Below, piece by piece: positions 55,362 to 64,000 of a DNA stretch of 64,000 bases. The DNA lies in NCBI GenBank assembly GCA_905221605.1, contig CAJNDS010000062.1:62001-126000 (forward strand), given 5' to 3'. Under the pieces are notes generated by a model, which did no database searches, was not told the DNA's origin, and was given only the letters and a program-made list of their open reading frames with translations. The stretch is from Symbiodinium natans. Its lineage: Eukaryota > Sar > Dinophyceae > Suessiales > Symbiodiniaceae. The position numbers and the translations under genes are program-made. How positions within the stretch are numbered: position 1 is the first letter of the stretch; each line of letters starts with the position of its first letter.

Positions 55362-55659
55362 CCAAACTGAGCCTGCACATCATCTGATGATGGGCGACCG
55401 TCATGCGCATTGCAGCAGCAGCAGTGCAGGAGCAGTACACTTTCTTTCCACTGACTGTTTTTTCGAGGTGCACGTGTGGCGGGTGGGCCCAGCCGCGACC
55501 GCCGTCGCGGAGGCCGATAGAGGCCTAGAACTCCGCACGGTGCACGTGCGACGCATATGCAGCGCCCTCGCATCATGTCATGTGACAGGAGTGAAATTCA
55601 AACTCATGCCACATGAATTTTCGAGTGCACGCATGGGTGCGGCCGTTGAACATACGTGA

Positions 55660-56680
55660 GGCAGCTGACCCCAGAAGACGAGGCAAGCTCCTCCTCGATT
55701 CCTTGTGAGTTTCCATAACCCTCCATATGACTTTTTGCTGCCCACGAGACAAGTGCGGCAGCAAATGAATTCTGCCCGTAATTTCAGGGCTCAGTATGAT
55801 TACCGTACAGTCCTGGTCGTGAGAAGCACGGGGACAAAAAGTGCCTCTGTTCGACTAGTTCGACTGATTCGACTGTATCGGCAAGACAAAGAAGTCGTTT
55901 ACTGAGTAGTTGGGCCGAGGCGGAAACTGGACCTTGATCTACACAGATGCACCGGTTTCTTGGAGTCGAACGAGAGAATGTTCTTGTGGTAGCTCGGACA
56001 TGCGAAGGGGCACCTATTCAGACTCAGGATATCATTGGCATTCCAACGTCGCCGTTCAGCACCCTGGGGACGGGCGATTGCCCACTGTTTACTGGGCCCA
56101 TGGGCCACGCTCAACTGCGTTCTCGGACAGCGAAGAGTCCGCAGAGTTCTCAGGAGGATCGGACAGGAGATCGACGCAGCAAGTGGCCAGAACCCCATGA
56201 CTCCATGACTTGCCGACGCTTGGGGAGGCAATCTGGAGCACCGAGGCACCATTGCCAACGTCATCGAGTATCGGCCGTCGTCCTTCGCAATTGGGATCAA
56301 GGACTCCGCGTTGGAGCCGGGGGCCCTGAAAGCTGCTATGCGTCTTATTTCGTGTTGTCGAACTTCGAATGTCGTGCGAAGGGACGCCTTCGTGCAGCGG
56401 GTCTTCACTGACTACAAAGTGACCTCCCCGACCACGGTGCGCCCATCGACCCATCAACTTCATGTGGCCAGAGCAAGAAGCTAATCAAAAATGATGCGAA
56501 AATGATGTCAAGATGGTAAAGTGCACAGCGTCAATGTGTCAGCCACTCGAGCGCAGCCTTGGAAGCGGGGAGATGTGCATTTTTCTGGCAAAGAGAAGGC
56601 CGTTGCCGGTCTCCGTTTGTCAGGTGGATCTCAACATCCGAGGCTTGGGGCTGGCGCCTGAGAGGCAAGGTGTGCTGACT
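55660..56680 (+). CDS. PAP/fibrillin (plastid lipid-associated) domain exons, N-terminal and middle parts
   Basis: PAP/fibrillins are lipocalin-like proteins of plastoglobules and thylakoids. Exons: possible LTPEDEASSSSIP (about 55667); GGNWTLIYTDAP to a GT donor, joining DIIGIPTSPFSTLG (from about 56030), which gives the family's WxLxYTDAPDI strand; RIGQEIDAASG (about 56157-56190); TIANVIEYRPSSFAI (about 56250-56295); DAFVQRVFTDYKVTSPTTV (about 56382-56440); VDLNIRGLGLAPERQ (about 56626-56670). These are the successive conserved blocks of the PAP domain. The usual C-terminal block (F-x-x-L-Y-L-D-E-x-x-R-I) was not found next to them but appears 3 kb downstream (59550-60052). Confidence 0.7.
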
Positions 56681-56989
56681 TCTTGTCCCGGAGCGTTCAG
56701 TCTACGTATGTCTACGTGGGGCGATGTGAAGCTATCAGCTATGGGACGTTTCGCATTGCAGGATTCTGGGCTACAATGTGCCGGAGGCACCTCTGACATC
56801 ATGTCTGCAGGGTTGTCGTCTTCCGAGCAGGGGCAGTTGCACTGAAACGACGGTTGGTTTGCTAGTCTGGCCCCTGCGGCCCTCTGCACACGCAGATGAA
56901 TACCCGTAAAAAATCACCAAAGCAGCCGTAGTAGCAGGCGCTTGAAGACAAACACACACTCACGCAGACACATCTCACTCGAACATGTT

Positions 56990-57360
56990 CAAACCAGGTC
57001 TGGAGATCGTGAGGCAGCATCGCAAGCTTTAGCTAAGAAACGCTTTCCGTCTTCGGCACCGGGATGCATCCGGATGGTGCAGCGCATGATGGAGCAACGC
57101 AGCGACAAAGACGACGTGACGCAGAGGTGCCCACCTCTGCGATTGTGGGAGCGCTTGTCCGCGCCCTGTGGCATAGGGGCATTCGGGTAGCTCTGATTGC
57201 GACTTTTGTGGTTCCTGGAGGATGGAAGAGGAACAGGCGCTTCGCCGCGCTGTGGCTGTCCAAATGGCGGAGGGGCGCCGGACGCTGGACTCCGAGGCTT
57301 CAGAGTATCAGGGACCAGGGAAGAACACCCGGGATGAAATTCGCATGAACATAAGATGAA
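56990..57360 (+). CDS. Exons of unknown protein, maybe 5' part of the oxygenase gene
   Basis: REAASQALAKKRFPSSAPGC then RMVQRMMEQRSDKDD (about 57010-57115), and MEEEQALRRAVAVQMAEGRR with TLDSEASEYQGPGK (about 57223-57325). Both are charged and helical. A 165-codon minus-strand frame overlaps but lacks motifs. Confidence 0.35.
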
Positions 57361-57389
57361 ACCTCCAAAAACACGCTGGTCCTTTGCTG

Positions 57390-59004
57390 TGCAGGGCTTC
57401 ATGGTCCTGCGACAGCTGCTCAAACCAGAGCCTGGTCGGTTCGAAGTGCAGCATGCCTTTCCACCATTCTGCAATTGCCATGCCAATGTGCGCAGTAGAA
57501 TCAGTAGAAGATAAGGACTCCGTCGAGAGGCTGCATGAAATGGTCACTTGGCTTGTTTGGCTACATCTACTTCTACGTGCTGCAGTCTCCTGCAGACTGG
57601 ATGCTGGTGAGGCTGCGGCAAGGCTTTGCCGGCTTCATCTTTCGCTTTTTGTGACGGATTGTGACCCATACCTTTCGAGGTCAAAGGAGATCTGGACAGC
57701 TTGTGGCCTGATGGCCTTATCGACTGCACGCCTTCAAAGCCTGATGAGCTGCCAGCAATGCGCATCGTGGACCTGTGGCCTGGCTGCATTGGCCTGTCCC
57801 TGTGCAGCACAACGAGATTGCAGTGCTGTGTGACATTGACATGAACACACACACACAGAGACTGATGTTGTAAACATTGCAAACCAAGCTGGGTGTTTTT
57901 TGGCTTGCGTTTTGGCAGGAAGGCCATGAACTTTGGCTATGGCCCCTTGTCTCGCACTAGCAGTTGCATCCAAGTAGAGCTTCGGACAATCCTCCACAAT
58001 GCTGCCGCCCTTGTGATGAGGAAAGTTTGCTTACTTGCGGGAGCCCTTGCCATCCCCATTGAATGCGCTGCGGGAAGCTTTGTACGTGGCACTTGCCCCG
58101 GTGGCAAACGCACAGCTTCTTGCCTGGACAAGGCTTAGACTTGCATTTGCTTGGCAGCAAGCTTGGCAGCAAGCTTGGCAACATACTCTGCAACAAGGGT
58201 GGAAATGTTCAGAGCAGAGATCTACCCCAAGCAGCTGGCTTTGGAGTCTTTTCCCGAGCGGATACCTGGACTGTTCACAATGAATGCAAAATAATGAAAC
58301 AGACAATCACCATCAACAGCTGGGGTGACCAGCAAGCCGCTAAGGATGTGTGACCTCTGGGAGAGATGCAGGGCGGCGAGCCCTGCTCAGAGATTGCCAA
58401 CTTCGATCGCCCTGAGGTGCTGCAGCCCGAGTTGTGTCGGCAATGTAGATCTAGAGTCTTGACGCCCAAACCGACTCTCGAACCCGGAAGCCCCAAGCCG
58501 CTTCATCTGCTGCAGAAGCCTCCGAGGTACTGCCCTGGTGGCTTCATGGAGGCACACCGAGATCTGCAGGGCACCATCATGTTCCCGTTCCAGGCCATGT
58601 GCCCGCTGAGCAGTCCAGGCTGGAGCTGGGGATGTGATGGGATCTGCTTGCAACATCTTGCCACATCTTGCAAACCATTTTGTGAGGTTCACGTATGCTT
58701 GATGAGCTTGTGAGGTTTGTGATTGTACACTTGTGCTTGAGGTGAGGACTACGAGGGTGGACACTTCTTCGTTCAGCCTGGAAAGAGGGATGTCGATCGC
58801 CAACACTGCCAGGAGCCAGCTGACAGCCAGAGCCTCCCGATGAGACTTCCAGAGTTGGCCCGTGTGGCGTTAAAAGCTGACATTGCACAGGATCTTTTCA
58901 AGGGCGATGTTGTCATCTTCCGCAGCGGCTTGTACCACGGCCTAGAGGAGCTGACTTCGGGCACACGATACGCGAGACTTGGCGGCAGGCTCCCTTGTGC
59001 TTGA
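57390..59004 (+). CDS. 2-oxoglutarate/Fe(II)-dependent oxygenase
   Basis: Double-stranded beta-helix oxygenase. Exons: GFMVLRQLLKPEPGRFEVQH (about 57396-57455), a typical N-terminal strand-helix; ELPAMRIVDLWPGC (about 57748-57790, uncertain); VEMFRAEIYPKQLALESFPE (about 58201-58265); YCPGGFMEAHRDLQG (about 58530-58572), with the iron ligands His and Asp in H-R-D; EDYEGGHFFVQPGKRD (about 58744-58790), the usual acidic-GG strand; and LPELARVALKADIAQDLFKG followed by DVVIFRSGLYHGLEELTSGT and RYARL (about 58850-58980), which gives the distal His and the 2-oxoglutarate-binding Arg. Read through, the frame stops at 59002-59004. The substrate is not evident; the GGFMEAHRD pattern resembles prolyl-hydroxylase-like and small-molecule oxygenases. 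Confidence 0.75.
58151..58187. repeat. 12-bp tandem repeat, three units
   Basis: GCTTGGCAGCAA repeated three times; lies between exons of the oxygenase gene. Confidence 0.9.
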
Positions 59005-59545
59005 GAAAGCTTGCGAGGACATCGCTTAATTAAGTTTGAGAATTCTCGGTATGGGGGCATGGAGCTTGTTGCGCCGAGTTGAACACGCCTGCTTTTGCTG
59101 GCACGCGAGGATTGCCATGCAGTTTGCACTCTCTCATTTGACAGAGAGTCCCTCGAAACCCAGGCAGAAACTTGGGCTCGAACCGTACTGTATTGCATCA
59201 CAGGACTTCCTCCCGCCTGCTGCTGTGTCCATGATTTCAATTGAGGACGTGGGAGCAGAAAATGGCGATGCTGCAAAAGGCGGCAGAGGAGGACGAAGCC
59301 GGATCTTTGGCACAGCAAGGCAGTGCTTTCATGGCATGTGAAGGCATGTCGACGCACGCCGTGTGCCAGCGCTTGCGAGTACCCAATCCGTGGGCACCGA
59401 GGAGAGGCTGCGATGCCCGAAGCAGGGGCATCAGAAGAGCACAAAGAAGCTGAGAAAACAAAACCCTCTGCTGCGCACTGTGCGAGTGTGCATCAGCGTT
59501 AAAGTGTGCCACAACATGTTTAGCACAGTCTGGCACCATGGGCCG
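59005..59545. other. No clear exon
   Basis: A frame at about 59241-59340 (MAMLQKAAEEDEAGSLAQQG) might be a coiled-coil exon. Otherwise nothing. Confidence 0.3.
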
Positions 59546-59549
59546 AGCC

Positions 59550-60052
59550 AGGCTTTGAAAGTGAACCTCCGTGGCCCGCCGGGGTTCTCCAGAAGGAGGG
59601 CAGAGGAGAGGAGATGCTAGAGATGAGAGGAGATGCGAGAGTTAGAGAGCGGGGAGTTGCAGTCTGGGACAGGAGGTCACATGTAAGTATACCGAGGCTT
59701 TCGCTCCCCTTTGGGAAGTTTGAGATTTTGTACTTGGATGAGGAGGCAAGCGACGCAACTCAATGTGAAAAGAGCAAGCATGTGTTAGGTGCTTTGACTG
59801 AGTGTTAGTTCGGGTTAGTTCCAGGGGCTTCTGCCCTTGAACAGGGTGCCCTCATCCTGCTCCGTAGCTGCTGCAGCTGTGTGCTTTCTTCCTCTGTGCC
59901 AGATCCGCATCATCCGGACGGCCGCTTCCTCGAGTGATGGAGCCCATTGTCATCTGCCAAATGTCGACATTTCAAAGATCTTCAAAGCTTTCCGTGTCAT
60001 GGCTGAGGGCCAGGGATGGTACAGTGTGAACCGTCGCGGAGTGTTTGGATAG
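59550..60052 (+). CDS. PAP/fibrillin C-terminal exons
   Basis: ALKVNLRGPPGF (about 59553-59590), then LSLPFGKFEILYLDEE (about 59697-59745, GC donor after gaggag), then IRIIRT (from about 59903, GC donor), then GQGWYSVNRRGVFG and stop TAG ending at 60052. Joined, FEILYLDEE|IRIIRT|GQGWYSVNRR matches the strongly conserved C-terminal strand pair of PAP/fibrillins. The N-terminal blocks of this copy are not visible immediately upstream; similar blocks lie at 55910-56680 with the oxygenase between. Confidence 0.75.
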
Positions 60053-60880
60053 AAAGGCTCCAAAGTCAGGGCATGTACAGCAACATGAAGTACAGATCTG
60101 CAGTTTGCGGAATGCGTTCGTGTCACCATGTCGCTTTTCACATCTTCCTGGTCATGCTTCGGGGAGGAACTTGGGCGCGTGTGTAGATCTAGGAGTGTGA
60201 CGAACACATGTCAAGAGTCTATACAAAGTGGCTGGGTAAGCAAAGAGACTTGCTCTCCAAAGAGACCTTGCCGAGACAATTTTCAGCGACTTCCAGCCTG
60301 CCAGTCGGAGCAAAAAGGAAGGAGTGAGCCGATGGCCCGATGGCACCCGATGGGCCGATGAGCGGCGGGAACGTGGAAACTTTTTGACCTTTCTGCGGTC
60401 TTGGCAGTGCCAGGAAGCTAGCTTGGCCATCTCGCCGCGGCACTGTGGCATCACACAGCTTGAACGTGCTTGAGTCGAGCATACTTGAGCATCCTGTGTT
60501 CGCCACGACATGTGTCTACGACGCTACGCAGTCAGAACCGCAACCTGCAGAAACCACAACGTGCAAAGCACACGAGAATGTGCAAGAACAACCAGAGCAG
60601 CCTTGTGGCGTTATCCGCCTGTCCCATGACAGTATGGCCTCTGACCCGACTGCAGTGTTCGTATCCTAGCAGCTGATATGTGTGATATGTGTGACGACAT
60701 GTGTTCTGCACTTCGCTATACCCTGCTCTGCGCAGCAGAGAATCGATGTGTTTCCTGCTATGCTTAGGCTGCAGCAACTTCATGGTCAGATAGCCGCATG
60801 GGATGCCGTGCAGGAGAGCCTCAGGGTTGGAAGCTGAAGCCTGGAAGCTTCTCATTTTCGCAAAAACGCTTTTGCCAAAC
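60053..60880. other. Intergenic or UTR, weak frames
   Basis: A 74-codon frame (60445-60669) with EPQPAETTTCKAHENVQEQ looks protein-like but has no family. Nothing else is supported. Confidence 0.35.
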
Positions 60881-60884
60881 TGCG

Positions 60885-63070
60885 CAGGATGAGCTGCTGC
60901 TGCGGGCGCTGCAATCCTTAAGAGATGGCATTCTCAGGCCTTGGCACGCGTCAGTCACAAGTAGTCAGCAGCCATGAGAAAGCTCATCTTGCAACAGATC
61001 AGCTGGGACAGAGATGGGCAACATTCCACCAGGCGAGCAGAGATTACAGAGGAGAAGCTGCAAAAGACGGCCCGCCGTGCGGAGGCGTGGCCACGCGTCC
61101 GCGCTTCCTTTTGGTGTACTGGTTCTGTGTAAGGAGTTAGGACATGGTTCTCCGCGCCACTGTTGTTACCCTTGAAGGGGTCCTTGTGAAACTTACTTCC
61201 CCCATTCCCAGGCTTTCCCCCTGCACTTCCCTACATTTCCCTACATGTCCCCGACATCTCCCTACATCTCCATGTAGTCAGTAAAATCTCGAGGCTGTGG
61301 GCCTGAAGTTGCGCAAGGCCTCGTGTAGCCTGGAAGTCTTGGCGCTGGCCTCGGTGGGTCTCGCTGCGGGAAATTATTAAGGGCAGAGGCCGATGGCCGC
61401 GACCAGGCACAGAGCCAGTTCCTAGAGCACCGCGTCGAGGCAGAGGAGGACAGTCTGGAGGCTCGGAGTCGGGTGCTCGAGTATAGCTGCTAGTATAGCT
61501 GAATATTACGTAATGCTGTCGTTGAAACGTCGTGAAGACATTTCGCTGTGGCGATGCCAGGCCTCTGTGGACGCACTGCCAGAGGACAGGGACCACAGAT
61601 GGCCGGAGTAGTTCGTACTAGTAGTTCGTACTAGTTTAGGAATACGTTTAGGAATACGTTTCGGGATGAGTGACATGAAGTTTTGTAAGACCTTCGAGTG
61701 CATGTGCTCAGCCCACGGCACAGTCTCGCAGCTCCGCTGCACGAGGACATCTGGTCGAACTTAGACTTGGAGGTGGCACCCGAGGCGAGAGTTTGTAAGT
61801 GTTTTTCGTGTTTGCTTACTAAGTTCACATAGGAATTTCACTGTTTTTTTGTAAAAGCTTGTGCTTCAGCTAAGTGAAGGCTGAGATCGAGGCGGTCCGC
61901 CGAGCCTTCAGTCTAGGTCAAGACTTTGCCCAGACCAAGGCCCAGCCCCTTTTCGTACTCTGCTTTTTGTGTCCCCTCCCGTTTCCTTTCACCGATCCTT
62001 TCCTTTCCTTTCCTTTCTTGTCCCACCTTGTTCCAACTTCTTCCGAAAAGTCGCGAGAGCAGCGTCCCGGCTTTCCGAGAAGGCGGACGATGCCTGGCCA
62101 TCCCTGCCCTTGGTGATTGGAAGCGAGGCACTGATCACCCCGACGTGGTAAGCGTCGGAAGAGTGTGCTTTGCTTCTCCAGCATTTCTTTGATTCTGCAC
62201 TGCCGTGGGGGGGCTTGGGCTTGCATGTTGCTCAAACCGCGGACGTCAGGCCTGGCATAGCAGCTGGGATGCTCCTCAGTCGGTGGCGGACTGTTCCGGG
62301 CTGTCCCGCATTGAGCAGAGAACGTGCCATGCTTCTGATTTTGCACCGTACCTTGTGCCGCAGCAGGATTTCCTGGCAGACGATGTTCCGAGCCCTCCGC
62401 AGCCAGCCCTCCAGGAGGCCTGAGCTGATTGGGTCCATTCTCGGCCCAGTCCTGGAGCCGGTTAATCCTTGAGCAATGCCATGCTCAACTTGTGAACCCC
62501 CCTTGCACAGGACCACGAAGAGCAGGCAGAAGCACGGGAAGAGCAGTCACAGGCCGAGCATGAAGAAGATCAGGCCAGGCGGCCTGATGCATGACAGTTG
62601 AACGGCGACATGCGGCAATCAGTGATGGTCAGTGATAGGAATGATCGTACTGCGAAGCCTGACCGAAGGCACAGGAGAACTTGTGCGATGAAGACGAGAG
62701 CCGCGTGCAACCCAAAGTGGTTTCCGAGGAGGCCTGGGCAAATCTGCGGAAGTCCTGCGCACCATATGCCGCTTTTACAGCTTGGTTTCTGCAGGCTCCC
62801 GGAGACTTGGTGTCCTCCTTGAATGCGCTCTTCGCGAAACGAGGTGGCCCGCTGGAGGCGAAGAGTTGCAAGCTGCGCCGCAAGGAACTGCTCACCTGTT
62901 GAAGTTGAACTTCGAGCATCCTGGCTCACAGCACCACACATGGCCCACAGGATGCTTCTCTTTGGTCTCTAGCTCCGTCTGCACACTAGCCGAGTCACTG
63001 CAGAAGGTGCGGGTCACCATAGAACCAGCCTGGATAGATACCTGTCTGGATACCTGTCGCATGCACTGAT
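60885..63070 (+). CDS. Coiled-coil protein, multi-exon, unrecognised
   Basis: Charged helical exons in order: DELLLRALQSLRDGILR (from 60888 after gcag), RKLILQQISWDRDGQH and RRAEITEEKLQKTARRAEAW (about 60977-61085), RAEADGRDQAQSQFLEHRVE and AEEDSLEARSRVLEY (about 61384-61487), LWRCQASVDALPEDRDHRW (about 61550-61607), LHEDIWSNLDLEVAPEARV (about 61738-61795), AEIEAVRRAFSLG (about 61878-61916), ASRLSEKADDAWPSLPLVIG (about 62064-62125), DHEEQAEAREEQSQAEHEED (about 62512-62572), DEDESRVQPKVVSEEAWANL (about 62683-62745). The composition indicates long coiled coils, as in cytoskeletal or ciliary proteins, but no signature supports a specific name. Confidence 0.5.
61606..61662. repeat. Short tandem repeats in an intron
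   Basis: AGTTCGTACTAGT occurs twice in a row, directly followed by two or three copies of TTTAGGAATACG. Confidence 0.85.
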
Positions 63071-63480
63071 TCTTGCTGGGGCCCATGGCGACGCTTGATC
63101 ACCCCAAGCTGAGACAGCTGGTGGCAGCCTCCTTCTGCGTGACCTTGTCCCAACATTAGCCACACACTCTTCTCATTCATAGCATCTTTCGGAGGGTCCA
63201 CTACGGTTTGCACGGCGGCGTTCTTTGCAGACGTGCATGCAGGTAGCATTCACGTTCCAGGCTTTCTTAGATCTCATTTGTCGCTTTGTGCGCACCGAAT
63301 AGTCCATGACTGGTCTTGCTCGGCAGAGGCATCGGAGCAGCAATGCTTTGAGATGATGCAGCTGCGATGTGCTTCACGCTGGTGGAGCGAGGCCTCTCGC
63401 ATAACGCCATTGCTGCTCAAACGCACACAGCCTCAGGCTTTTGGCAGTTGCACCAAAAAACCCATCATTCGCACAAAGCT
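63071..63480. other. Nothing recognised
   Basis: Downstream of the coiled-coil gene; a 173-codon + frame from 63233 has no family match and runs into the T-rich simple sequence. Confidence 0.4.
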
Positions 63481-63499
63481 GCCAAAATCAACGAGAGAA

Positions 63500-63780
63500 C
63501 ATTTTTTTTGGGTATTTTTTTTTGTTTTTTTTTGGGTATTTTTTTTGTTTTGCTTGTTTTTGTTCCTTTCTCCTTGTTTCTGCCTATGCTTTTCGCTTTC
63601 TGCTTTTCGCTTGTCGTTTTTTGCCTGTCTGAATTGCTTGTCGCTTTTTGCTTGTCGCTTTTGCTTTTGCTTTTGCTTTTCTTGTTGCTTTTTCTTTTGG
63701 TTTTGCTCTTGCTTGTGCTTCTGCTTTTGCTTTTGCTTTTGCTTTTTCTCTTAGCTCCTTTTTGTTTCAGGTCAGTTTTT
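63500..63780. repeat. T-rich GCTTTT/TTTTTTGGG low-complexity tract
   Basis: Runs of T followed by many GCTTTT and CTTGTCGCTTTTT units. Frames read as Phe/Leu/Ala or, on the minus strand, Lys/Ser repeats; these are artefacts. Confidence 0.92.
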
Positions 63781-63825
63781 GGCTTTCTGCTTTTGACGGT
63801 TGCTTTTGCTTTTCCATGTTTGTGT

Positions 63826-64000
63826 CTAGTGTATACATGTAGTATATGTGCATATCGTATATATATATAGACTATGTACATATATATATATATATGTAGT
63901 ATATCTAGTGTAGTTTTTTTGGTTCATAAGTCATATATATATATAGTATATATAGGAGAGTATACATGAGATATGTATGATATGTTTTATACATATATAT
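63826..64000. repeat. AT-rich TATATA microsatellite region at window end
   Basis: Repeated TATATATA and GTATATGT words up to the last base; continues past the window. Confidence 0.9.

Noticed and set aside
56989-57486. 165-codon minus-strand frame
   Set aside because: Overlaps better plus-strand exons and lacks any motif.
63465-63881. Lys/Ser-rich 138-codon minus-strand protein
   Set aside because: Direct translation of the GCTTTT low-complexity tract.

Overview
This window looks like nuclear DNA of a dinoflagellate, most likely a Symbiodiniaceae-type alga. Four lines of evidence agree. Genes are split into many short exons by short introns. Many splice donors are GC, and several are GA, all inside the repeated pattern AG|G. 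All recognisable genes lie on the + strand. Long blocks of degenerate TTTAGGG telomere-type sequence and simple repeats fill the spaces. There are no bacterial-style operons, and I saw no tRNA, rRNA or CRISPR array. Gene models were built by eye from protein motifs joined across splice sites, so boundaries are approximate except where a junction is stated.

Layout. 1-511: last exon of a single-domain cyclophilin, cut by the window start. 512-9560: gene-poor, with AAG/GA microsatellites, telomere-like blocks, a three-hairpin array and three copies of a G-run/AT-rich repeat. 9564-11345: exon fragments (a Neuralized-like exon and a coiled-coil gene). 12272-14001: Bin3-type RNA 5'-phosphate methyltransferase with a 9-bp repeat array filling an intron. 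15105-18906: PPIL2-type spliceosomal cyclophilin. 18907-22140: unassigned exon-like pieces and repeats. 22145-25478: peptide-methionine sulfoxide reductase A with a reverse-transcriptase relic in its largest intron. 25479-42840: many coding-looking exons of unrecognised genes, including a PAN/Apple-like exon, and a 339-codon minus-strand ORF. 42870-47137: THUMP-domain RNA methyltransferase. 47560-49980: unrecognised exons, possibly plastid-targeted. 50260-55361: pentatricopeptide-repeat (PPR) protein. 55660-56680 and 59550-60052: exons of PAP/fibrillin (plastid lipid-associated) type, on either side of a 2-oxoglutarate/Fe(II) oxygenase (57390-59004). 60885-63070: coiled-coil protein. 63500-64000: low-complexity and AT-rich sequence.

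Together the recognisable genes suggest housekeeping work: protein folding and splicing (two cyclophilins), RNA modification (Bin3 and THUMP methyltransferases), organelle RNA handling (PPR), oxidative-stress repair (MsrA) and plastid lipid or photoprotection functions (PAP/fibrillin). They are not an operon. The shared orientation fits the one-directional gene arrays known in dinoflagellates. I found no clearly new biological system. The strongest leads are the GA-AG introns with duplicated exon edges, the PAP/2OG/PAP arrangement and the uncharacterised hairpin and G-run repeat families.
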